The notes under the pieces were generated by a model, which worked only from the letters and a program-made list of their open reading frames with translations, was not told the origin of the DNA and ran no database searches. A program made the translations under genes and the position numbers. Shown in pieces: positions 1 to 5,128 of a stretch of DNA of 5,128 nt (position 1 is its first letter; every line of letters begins with the position of its first letter). The stretch is from JBBRLG01 sp038231495 (GTDB lineage Bacteria; Planctomycetota; Planctomycetia; Gemmatales; Gemmataceae). Location of the stretch: contig JBBRLG010000537.1 in NCBI GenBank assembly GCA_038231495.1, forward strand, positions 1-5,128, in the 5' to 3' direction.

Positions 1-3000
1 GAGTTCGTCGAAGGCGAAAACCTGCGCACGGTCCTCGAACACCGCGGCCGACTGCCGGTCGGCGAGGCGCTGCACTACCTGCTCCAGATCGCCGCCGGGC
101 TGGCCCACGCCGCCCAGCGTGGCGTCGTCCACCGCGACATCAAGCCGTCGAACATCATCGTCACGCCCAACGGCCGGGCCAAGCTCGTGGACATGGGCCT
201 GGCCCGCAGCATGGGCACCCGGCACGACGACGACGGCCTCACGCAGTCCGGCGTCACCCTCGGCACTTTCGACTACCTTTCGCCGGAGCAGGCGCTGGAG
301 CCGCGCGACGCCGACGTGCGCAGCGACATCTATTCGCTCGGCTGCACGTTTTACCACATGCTCACCGGCCGGCCGCCCGTGCCGGAGGGCACCGCCGCCC
401 GCAAGCTGCACCACCACCAGCACGTCAAGCCGCGCGACCCGCGCGAGGTCGTGCCGGGGCTGCCCGACGACGTGGCCGTCATCCTCGACCGCATGTTGGC
501 CAAGCAGCCGCGCGACCGCTACCAGACGCCGCAACAGCTCGTCCACCAGCTGCTGACGGCGGCGCGCAAGATCGGTGTCGCCGCCGACGTGCCCGAGGGC
601 GTCCTGGCGATGGACGCCGTCGTGCCCAACCCGCCGCGCTACCGGCCCGTCCTCCTCGCCGTGCTGACCACGGTGGCTGTCGTGGTGCTGATCCTCGTCA
701 TCGGCCAGGGCGCCTCGACGCCGCCGCACAACGTCGTCCAACTGGGCACGACGCCCGCCAAACCTACCAAGGATAAGGAATTGCCGACAGCGAGCGACAA
801 CGGCCACGCGGCAGTGGCAAACCCGCAACAGCCGGTCGTCGTCGCCGTGGAGAAAACCAGGCCGGCCGTGTACGACGCCGACGACGTGACGCCGGCCGAC
901 CTGTTGAAATGGCTCAAGGACAACGCCAAGGCCGAGGAACTCGATGTCCGCCTGGCGCGCGACCTCGACGTGCCCGTGGACGCGCCGCTGGTGTTCAAGG
1001 CGGCGAAAGTTAGCATCCGGTCCAGGGATGCTGCGAAGCCCGTGACCGTGCGCCTCACTTACGACCCGAACGCCGCGCGCACGTCCGCCGCCGATCGCGC
1101 CGGCTTCACCGTGGACAGCAAGGACGCCACGATTGAGGGTCTGTGCTTCCTGATCGACGCGCGTGGCGAGTACGAGGCGCTGGTCGGCGTCCAGTGCGCG
1201 GCGGGTGGCAGTTACCGCATCCAGCGCTGCCAGTTCGTGCAGGCCAACACCCCGGAACAGCCGGACGCGCGGCGGGGACTGGCGTCGGTGGTGGTGGACG
1301 GCGGCACGGCGGCACGGACCAAGTTGGCGCTGAGCGAGTGCTGTTTCCTCGGCTTCGGCGAATTGCACAAGACGCAAGGCGAGTCGAACCTGCCGGACGT
1401 GTTGCAACTGCGCGAGGCGAAGCGGGGCGGTTATGACGCCGTGGTCCGCCGCGGTCCGGCTCAGGTCGAGGCCGTCAACTGCGCCTTTGGACCGCACGAG
1501 AACATCTTCCACCTGGAGGGCAAGCCGGGGCCGAACGAGGTGCAGTTGCTGCACTGCTCGGTACTGGCCGGTCGTCACTCCGCCGTGTTCGGCCTGTCCG
1601 ACGAGGCCGACGCGGCACTGAAGGTTCGCTACAGCCTGTTCTCCCGGCCCGGCGAGGGGGAGGGCGAGCGCGACGGGGCGGTCCTCGTCCGCCAAACCGG
1701 TAGTGCCGGCGTCGTGACCTATGACGACCGCGACAACCGCTACCACCGCCTCGACGCCTACTGGGTCGGGGCCGGGCTAGCACCGAAAATCCCGCAAGAC
1801 TCGTCGCGCGAACTCGACGCCAACCCCTGGAAAGACGAACACCCGCTGGCCCGCCTGGACGCGCTCAAGTTCGCCGACCCGTCCGCAAGAACCATCGATC
1901 CGACGCTGGCCGTCGGGCGTCAAACGCAAATCGGGGCGGCGTTCCAGGTCAACCTCGCGGACCACGCCGCCGACTTGCAGCCGCCGGACCGCCCGCGCAA
2001 CCTCATCGGCGTGGAACAACTCGGCGCCGTCTCATACCTGGCGAACCTGGGCGAGAAAGAGCCGGTGGCCGCGGCCCGCAAGGAGCGCGTGGTCGATCCC
2101 ACGGTGACGGGCAGCCGCGACCGCGTTTACCCCTCCCTCGGCGCGGCGGTTGCAGACGCCAAGCCCGGCGACACGATCCTCATCAAGCACAACGGCGACC
2201 TGGCGATCAACCCGGTGCGGCTGGAGGACGCCGCCGCGGACTTCACCTTCAAGCCCTATCCCAACTTTCACCCGGTCCTGGTCCTGGGTGCCACGGCCGA
2301 AGCCGATGCCGTGCTGTTCCGCGTCTACGACGGCAAAATGCAGTTCGAGGGGCTGGAATTCCGACTGGAGCCGAAGGACCGCAACTTCAAGGCGCAGACG
2401 GTGGCGGCCGTCATCGGCAACGGCCAGTGCGCCTTCAAGAACTGCGTGGTGACGCTCGACCCCGCCGGGCTGAGTACGGCGCTGGCCGTCGCGTCGGTCC
2501 CGGAGGCCGGCGGCATGATGAAGTTGGACCCCAGTTCGCCGCGCACCCAGCCGCGCGTCGCCTTCGAGAAGTGCGTCGTCCGCGGCCAGGGCGACCTGGT
2601 GTGGGACCGGGCCGGCCGGCCGTTCGACCTGGAAGTGCGCAACACCCTCGTCGTGCTGGCCGGCAACTTCCTCAACGTGGAAGTCGCGACCGAACCGGCC
2701 GCCACGCTCGTGAGCGCGACGTTGGAGAACGTGACGGCGTACCAGACCGGCCACTTTATTCGGCTGAACGCGGGCAAGGACGTGAAGACCTTGCCGTTGT
2801 TGCGTTTCACGACGACGAGTTGCCTGTTCGTCGCCGCCGCCGGACACACCCTGATCCACCTCGAAGGCCTGGACATGCCCGAAGATCGGCTCAAAGATCG
2901 GCTCAAGGAACTGTGGAGCGTGGGCGAGAACGGCAACGTCTACGCCGGCTTCGGCGACATGCTCGACCAGCGGCCGCGCGGCGAGGAGATGCCGCAGCCC

Positions 3001-3207
3001 GCGATCGTGTCCAAGGAATGGAAGACGTTCACCGGCGAGATGACAATCAAGCTGCCGCGGACGGTGAAGTTCGCGTCGGCACCGCCGCCGGAAGGGCCGT
3101 TCAACCGGATCGCACCCAACCATTTCAAGGCGTCGGACCTCCCCGGCTTCGGGGCGGACGTGCTGACGCTGCCTAAGCCGGCCCAGGTCAGCCCGGACAC
3201 CGAGTAA
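1..3207 (+). CDS. Receptor-like Ser/Thr protein kinase with one TM helix and tandem beta-helix-like extracytoplasmic domains (5' partial)
   Basis: The frame is open from base 1 to TAA at 3205-3207, giving 1068 codons; the true start lies left of the window. Residues 1 to about 190 are the C-lobe of a PknB/Hanks-type kinase, starting at the hinge (EFVEG). The catalytic loop is HRDIKPSN (44-51), with D46 as catalytic base, K48 and N51. The metal-binding DFG motif appears as DMG (64-66). The activation segment ends in GTFDYLSPEQ (88-97), followed by SDIYSLG (108-114) and the late arginine in PRDRY (170-174). The Gly-rich loop, ATP-binding lysine and helix-C glutamate are off the window. One hydrophobic segment (about 216-235) should span the inner membrane, followed by a Pro/Thr-rich linker to about 290. 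Residues 291-1060 form two similar blocks (about 291-690 and 698-1060) of repeated short strands with a hydrophobic-x-x-C-x-F/V pattern (C410, C447, C494, C519, C815, C858, C941), as in right-handed parallel beta-helices of the pectate-lyase-like fold. Inference: cytoplasmic kinase coupled to an outside sensor or scaffold; the ligand is unknown. The kinase assignment is secure, the beta-helix call is moderate. Confidence 0.93.
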   Translation, partial: EFVEGENLRTVLEHRGRLPVGEALHYLLQIAAGLAHAAQRGVVHRDIKPSNIIVTPNGRAKLVDMGLARSMGTRHDDDGLTQSGVTLGTFDYLSPEQALEPRDADVRSDIYSLGCTFYHMLTGRPPVPEGTAARKLHHHQHVKPRDPREVVPGLPDDVAVILDRMLAKQPRDRYQTPQQLVHQLLTAARKIGVAADVPEGVLAMDAVVPNPPRYRPVLLAVLTTVAVVVLILVIGQGASTPPHNVVQLGTTPAKPTKDKELPTASDNGHAAVANPQQPVVVAVEKTRPAVYDADDVTPADLLKWLKDNAKAEELDVRLARDLDVPVDAPLVFKAAKVSIRSRDAAKPVTVRLTYDPNAARTSAADRAGFTVDSKDATIEGLCFLIDARGEYEALVGVQCAAGGSYRIQRCQFVQANTPEQPDARRGLASVVVDGGTAARTKLALSECCFLGFGELHKTQGESNLPDVLQLREAKRGGYDAVVRRGPAQVEAVNCAFGPHENIFHLEGKPGPNEVQLLHCSVLAGRHSAVFGLSDEADAALKVRYSLFSRPGEGEGERDGAVLVRQTGSAGVVTYDDRDNRYHRLDAYWVGAGLAPKIPQDSSRELDANPWKDEHPLARLDALKFADPSARTIDPTLAVGRQTQIGAAFQVNLADHAADLQPPDRPRNLIGVEQLGAVSYLANLGEKEPVAAARKERVVDPTVTGSRDRVYPSLGAAVADAKPGDTILIKHNGDLAINPVRLEDAAADFTFKPYPNFHPVLVLGATAEADAVLFRVYDGKMQFEGLEFRLEPKDRNFKAQTVAAVIGNGQCAFKNCVVTLDPAGLSTALAVASVPEAGGMMKLDPSSPRTQPRVAFEKCVVRGQGDLVWDRAGRPFDLEVRNTLVVLAGNFLNVEVATEPAATLVSATLENVTAYQTGHFIRLNAGKDVKTLPLLRFTTTSCLFVAAAGHTLIHLEGLDMPEDRLKDRLKELWSVGENGNVYAGFGDMLDQRPRGEEMPQPAIVSKEWKTFTGEMTIKLPRTVKFASAPPPEGPFNRIAPNHFKASDLPGFGADVLTLPKPAQVSPDTE
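2884..2907 (+). repeat. In-frame 12-bp tandem duplication in the kinase C-terminal domain
   Basis: GATCGGCTCAAA is followed directly by GATCGGCTCAAG (11 of 12 identical). It encodes DRLK-DRLK at residues 962-969 of the partial protein. The repeat keeps the frame and adds one extra DRLK unit to a charged stretch just before the last part of the second beta-helix-like block. It reads as a replication-slippage duplication. Confidence 0.75.
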
Positions 3208-3278
3208 GAGGCTCTCCGGAAAGCATATTACTTCGGCACGAATGTTCCGCACACCTTACTTGCGCCGAGGGGGCTTGC

Positions 3279-3286
3279 CAAATAGA
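3279..3286 (+). repeat. Left copy of putative target-site duplication (CAAATAGA)
   Basis: This octamer directly abuts the left inverted repeat of the candidate element and is identical to 3488-3495. Joining the flanks with one copy removed gives CTTGCCAAATAGACGCTTGC as the inferred empty site. Confidence 0.5.
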
Positions 3287-3487
3287 GGCATGGTTCAAAA
3301 GCCGCAAGCACGAGGCAACAAGTGGAATGCGAGTCATTCACCCCCACCCATACCCCCCCCAGAACGAATTTCCCAAGGTGGAACTTCTGTCCGGGCAAAG
3401 ACTTGAAGCATTCGTTCCCGGTGGCACCCCAGCGACACGTCCTTGAACAAAGGTTGCTTCCTTTGCCACCCGAGTTTGAACCAGGCC
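3287..3487. mobile_element. Candidate MITE-like non-autonomous element with terminal inverted repeats and target-site duplication
   Basis: The left end reads GGCATGGTTCAAA (3287-3299). The right end, TTTGAACCAGGCC (3475-3487), is its reverse complement at 12 of 13 positions. The same 8 bases, CAAATAGA, sit directly outside both ends (3279-3286 and 3488-3495). The match grows to 9 bases (CCAAATAGA) if the right-hand C is counted as flank. Inverted ends abutting a direct repeat are the footprint of a DDE-type transposase, and about 200 bp is MITE size. No transposase is encoded inside. The family is unknown; 8-9 bp duplications occur in several IS families, so this alone does not assign it. A chance arrangement is unlikely but cannot be excluded from a single copy. 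Confidence 0.55.
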
Positions 3488-3495
3488 CAAATAGA
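3488..3495 (+). repeat. Right copy of putative target-site duplication (CAAATAGA)
   Basis: Identical to 3279-3286 and directly adjacent to the right inverted repeat. The identity extends one base to the left (C3487 and C3278), so the duplication could be scored as 9 bp. Confidence 0.5.
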
Positions 3496-3521
3496 CGCTT
3501 GCCACCCACCCTCGCCACTGT

Positions 3522-3539
3522 TTGCCACGTTTTTGGCAA
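3522..3539. repeat. Small inverted repeat TTGCCA / TGGCAA
   Basis: TTGCCA (3522-3527) and TGGCAA (3534-3539) are exact complements around the 6-base loop CGTTTT. The right arm is also the start of the upstream copy of the larger hairpin arm, so this 6-bp stem competes with longer-range pairing to 3593-3603. Confidence 0.45.
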
Positions 3540-3590
3540 GGGTATATGAGCGCCGCTGCCTGCTCCTGACGGTCGCTGCGTGCCAAAATC

Positions 3591-3627
3591 CCACCCTTGC
3601 CAAGATTGTTGCGCTTGGCAAGGGTGG
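3591..3627. repeat. Perfect 14-bp inverted repeat (strong stem-loop)
   Basis: The left arm CCACCCTTGCCAAG (3591-3604) and right arm CTTGGCAAGGGTGG (3614-3627) are exact reverse complements around the 9-base loop ATTGTTGCG. No T-run follows on the plus strand. On the minus strand the stem is followed by GATTTTGG, a poor U-tract. It could serve as a transcription barrier, a processing site or a protein-bound palindrome. An 11-base copy of the right arm (TTGGCAAGGGT) lies upstream at 3533-3543 and could pair with the left arm instead. Confidence 0.7.
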
Positions 3628-3696
3628 TCGAGTGGGCGCTGCCGCGCGGTCGAAGAGGGTGCCAGCGGGACCCCGGTCGGGTAAGCGCCGTGCCCC

Positions 3697-3728
3697 CCAA
3701 ATCGCACGATTGGCAACAGCAATTGCTG
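3697..3728. promoter_or_regulatory. Two adjacent palindromes, possible operator upstream of the propeller gene promoter
   Basis: CCAAATCGCACGATTGG (3697-3713) is an inverted repeat of seven pairs with one bulged A and a CA spacer. CAGCAATTGCTG (3717-3728) is a perfect 12-bp palindrome. Their centres are about 18 bases apart, and they end about 45 bases before the -35 box at 3774, a position usual for an activator or an upstream repressor site. No regulator family is recognised from the half-sites, so the regulatory role is inferred from symmetry and position only. Confidence 0.3.
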
Positions 3729-3773
3729 CGTAGCCTACATGCCGAGGTAATACCCCTGCCGCGTAACGAGCGC

Positions 3774-3802
3774 TTGGCAGACCCCCACGGCAGCCGTATA
3801 CT
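3774..3802 (+). promoter_or_regulatory. Sigma-70-like promoter for the beta-propeller gene
   Basis: The -35 box TTGGCA (3774-3779, 5 of 6 to TTGACA) and the -10 box TATACT (3797-3802, 5 of 6 to TATAAT) are separated by exactly 17 bases. Transcription would begin near 3809-3810, giving a leader of about 70 bases before the ATG at 3881. It is the best promoter-like match I found in the gap, and it points at the downstream gene, supporting transcription apart from the kinase. The -35 box is itself one more TTGGCA motif like those enriched upstream. Confidence 0.6.
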
Positions 3803-3837
3803 TCGAGTAAGGTGGCGGCGCGAGGGTCGCCGTCTCT

Positions 3838-3864
3838 CCTGCCTTGAACCTGCCGAAACCTGCC
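3838..3864 (+). repeat. Three phased CCTGCC repeats in the leader
   Basis: CCTGCC occurs at 3838-3843, 3849-3854 and 3859-3864, spaced 11 and 10 bases. The last two belong to the longer repeat AACCTGCCG (3847-3855 and 3857-3865). They lie in the predicted untranslated leader, between the promoter and the ribosome binding site, about one DNA helical turn apart. Possible uses are a protein site on one DNA face or on the RNA; chance in C-rich DNA is also plausible. Confidence 0.4.
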
Positions 3865-3871
3865 GCCCGTT

Positions 3872-3875
3872 GAGG
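3872..3875 (+). promoter_or_regulatory. Ribosome binding site (GAGG) for the propeller gene
   Basis: GAGG lies five bases upstream of the ATG at 3881. It is short but well placed. With the signal peptide that starts exactly at this ATG, it fixes the start codon. Confidence 0.55.
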
Positions 3876-3880
3876 TCCGG

Positions 3881-5128
3881 ATGAAGAAACCATCGCTGCT
3901 GCTTGCTTCGTTCCTGTTCGTCCTGGGCGGCGTCGCCGTCGCGGCCGACTGGCCCCAGTGGCGCGGCCCCAACCGCGACGACATTTCCAAGGAAACCGGC
4001 CTGCTCAATGAATGGCCGAAGGATGGCCCCAAGCTGCTCTGGACCTTCACCGACGCGGGCGTCGGCTACTCCGCTCCCGCGGTTGTCGGCGACCGGCTCT
4101 ACACCCAGGGTGCCGAGGGCGACAAGGAGTTTATCTATGCCCTGGACCTCAAGACGCAGAAAAAAGTGTGGTCCACCGAGGTCGGCAGCCTGTTGAAAAA
4201 TAACTGGGGCGACGGCCCACGCGGCACGCCGACGGTGGACGGCACCTTGATTTACGCCATCGGCGGCCAGGGCAACCTGATTTGCGTCAAAGCCGATACC
4301 GGTGCCAAGGTGTGGTCCAAGAGCCTGCAAAACGACTTCAACGGTGCGATGATGTCGGGCTGGGGTTACACGGAATCGCCTCTGGTCGATGGCGACCAAC
4401 TCGTCTGCACGCCCGGCGGCGGCAAGGGGACACTGGTCGCGCTCAACAAGAAGACCGGCGAAGTGATCTGGCAGAGTAACGAGGTCGCCGACAAGGCGGC
4501 GTACTGCTCGATCGTCGCGTCCGAGGCCTGCGGCGTGCGGCAGTACGTCCAGATGACCGGCGAAGATATTGTCGGCGTCGACGCGAAGGACGGCCACCTG
4601 CTTTGGAAGTTCCCCCGCAAGGGGCCGACCGCCGCCATACCGACTCCCATCGTGTCCGGCAACTACGTCTTCGTGACCTCCGGCTACAACGCCGGCTGCA
4701 ACCTCCTGGAACTGAGCAAAGTCAACGACAAGATCGAGGTCAAGGAGGTGTATAAGAACAAGCAGATAAGCAACAAACACGGCGGCGTAGTTCTAGTAGA
4801 CCACTTTCTGTACGGGTTCGACGGCAATGAGGCAGGGAACTGGGTGTGCCAGGAATTGAAGACCGGGAACGTCGCCTGGACGGAACCCAAGGAGACGCTC
4901 GCCATGGGCTGTCTGACGTATGCCGACGGTCACCTGTATTGCTACGGCGAGGACGACGGGACCGTTGTATTGGTCGAGGCGAATTCCAAGGGCTGGAAAG
5001 AGACCGGCCGTTTCAAGATTCCGCAGCAGACGAAACTCAAGCGCAAAAGCGGCAAAATCTGGACGCACCCGGTCGTGGCCAACGGCAAACTGTACCTGCG
5101 CGACCTCGATTTGATTTTCTGCTACGAC
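3881..5128 (+). CDS. Exported PQQ-like beta-propeller repeat protein (3' partial)
   Basis: ATG at 3881 opens a frame that runs to the window edge, 416 codons with no stop. Residues 1-22 are a Sec signal peptide: KK at 2-3, a hydrophobic core of about 6-18, and cleavage near AVAA before D23, so the mature protein should be periplasmic or surface-exposed. The mature start is WPQWRGPNRD (24-33), a hallmark of planctomycete PQQ-like (quinoprotein alcohol dehydrogenase-like) propellers. Blades end in the repeated pattern D/N-x-K-T-G-x-x-x-W: 89-97, 139-145, 189-197, 234-242 and 326-333. The end at the window edge (LYLRDLDLIFCYD) resembles the usual last blade, so probably only a few residues are missing. 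No CxxCH heme site is present and no adjacent Cys-Cys pair of true methanol-type dehydrogenases is seen, so enzyme activity and PQQ binding are unproven; a binding or scaffold role is equally possible. A promoter and GAGG site precede it. Confidence 0.9.
   Translation, partial: MKKPSLLLASFLFVLGGVAVAADWPQWRGPNRDDISKETGLLNEWPKDGPKLLWTFTDAGVGYSAPAVVGDRLYTQGAEGDKEFIYALDLKTQKKVWSTEVGSLLKNNWGDGPRGTPTVDGTLIYAIGGQGNLICVKADTGAKVWSKSLQNDFNGAMMSGWGYTESPLVDGDQLVCTPGGGKGTLVALNKKTGEVIWQSNEVADKAAYCSIVASEACGVRQYVQMTGEDIVGVDAKDGHLLWKFPRKGPTAAIPTPIVSGNYVFVTSGYNAGCNLLELSKVNDKIEVKEVYKNKQISNKHGGVVLVDHFLYGFDGNEAGNWVCQELKTGNVAWTEPKETLAMGCLTYADGHLYCYGEDDGTVVLVEANSKGWKETGRFKIPQQTKLKRKSGKIWTHPVVANGKLYLRDLDLIFCYD

Larger units (their letters stand above)
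3275..3716. repeat. Cluster of TTGCCA/TGGCAA hexamers in both orientations
   Basis: TTGCCA occurs at 3275, 3463, 3499, 3522 and 3597. Its complement TGGCAA occurs at 3534, 3616 and 3711. That is eight copies in about 440 bases, where a random sequence would give well under one. Several copies extend to CTTGCCA, TTGCCACCC or ACCCTTGCCAA. Spacing is irregular, so this is neither a CRISPR nor a simple tandem array. It may be a decayed palindromic repeat family or a set of binding sites; its role is unknown. Confidence 0.6.
3208..3880. other. 673-base intergenic region without a convincing gene
   Basis: This stretch separates the kinase stop from the start of the beta-propeller gene. The open frames in it, mainly on the minus strand, have no recognisable domain, no supporting start context and low-complexity Gly/Ser/Arg-rich translations, so none is called. 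It contains, in order, a MITE-like element (3287-3487), a cluster of TTGCCA/TGGCAA hexamers (3275-3716), a strong hairpin (3591-3627), two palindromes (3697-3728), a promoter (3774-3802) and a phased repeat in the leader (3838-3864). It also has a run of eight C residues at 3353-3360. It looks richer in A/T than the flanking genes. No clear intrinsic terminator with a U-tract follows the kinase stop. Confidence 0.8.

Noticed and set aside
187..3207. Kinase gene starting at the ATG at 187
   Set aside because: The same frame is open back to base 1 and encodes the hinge and the HRDIKPSN catalytic loop upstream of 187, so this Met is internal and the gene begins left of the window.
3193..3219. 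Terminator hairpin over the kinase stop (CCGGA...TCCGG)
   Set aside because: Only five outer pairs plus a short inner GAG/CTC with asymmetric bulges, and no T-run follows.
2032..3252. 406-codon open frame on the minus strand under the kinase gene
   Set aside because: It lies antisense to a well-supported coding region in GC-rich DNA, where such shadow frames are usual; its translation is Arg/Gly/Val/His-rich with no domain.
3462..3543. tRNA-like signal on the minus strand (GGTTCAAAC plus a 6-bp TTGCCA/TGGCAA end stem)
   Set aside because: The T-loop-like sequence and end stem are suggestive, but no proper D arm or anticodon arm can be folded. The stem comes from the repeated hexamer.
3275..3716. 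CRISPR-like array
   Set aside because: The repeated unit is only 6-11 bases, appears in both orientations and has irregular spacing; no cas gene is in the window.
3228..3722. 164-codon minus-strand frame in the gap
   Set aside because: No domain, a Gly/Ser/Cys-rich composition, no clear ribosome site seen, and it crosses the candidate mobile element. Not supported as a gene without homologues.
3338..4780. 480-codon open frame on the minus strand across the gap and the propeller gene
   Set aside because: Most of it is the antisense of the clearly coding propeller gene, and its low-complexity translation shows no recognised domain. Only the intergenic part is kept, as an anomaly in the findings.

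Overview
The window looks like a chromosomal segment from a high-GC planctomycete, most likely a Gemmataceae-type member of the Planctomycetes. This is inferred from two protein styles typical of that group: a Ser/Thr kinase whose C-lobe carries HRDIKPSN and DMGLAR and is joined through one membrane helix to a very large beta-helix-like domain, and a secreted PQQ-type beta-propeller protein starting with the signature WPQWRGPNRD. Codons in both genes are strongly G/C-ending. No rRNA, tRNA, CRISPR array, transposase or phage gene is seen.

Layout: (1) 1-3207, plus strand: the 3' 1068 codons of a receptor-like Ser/Thr protein kinase. The left window edge removes the kinase N-lobe. (2) 3208-3880: a 673-base gap with no convincing gene but much structure. 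It holds a roughly 200-bp MITE-like element with near-perfect terminal inverted repeats and 8-9 bp flanking direct repeats. It also holds a dense cluster of TTGCCA/TGGCAA hexamers in both orientations, a perfect 14-bp hairpin with an extra copy of one arm upstream, two palindromes, a good sigma-70-like promoter and a 10-11 bp phased direct repeat in the leader. (3) 3881-5128, plus strand: the first 416 codons of an exported PQQ-like beta-propeller protein, cut by the right window edge probably only a few residues before its natural end. This gene has no stop codon inside the window.

The two genes point the same way, but the long gap and the promoter just upstream of the second gene argue for separate transcription. 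Nothing in the sequence shows that they act in one pathway. Both would place large repeat-built domains (beta-helix, beta-propeller) outside the cytoplasm, in line with the planctomycete lifestyle.

The most interesting material is in the gap. The transposon-like footprint and the TTGCCA cluster are both directly visible, but their origin and function are unknown and would need genome-wide comparison.
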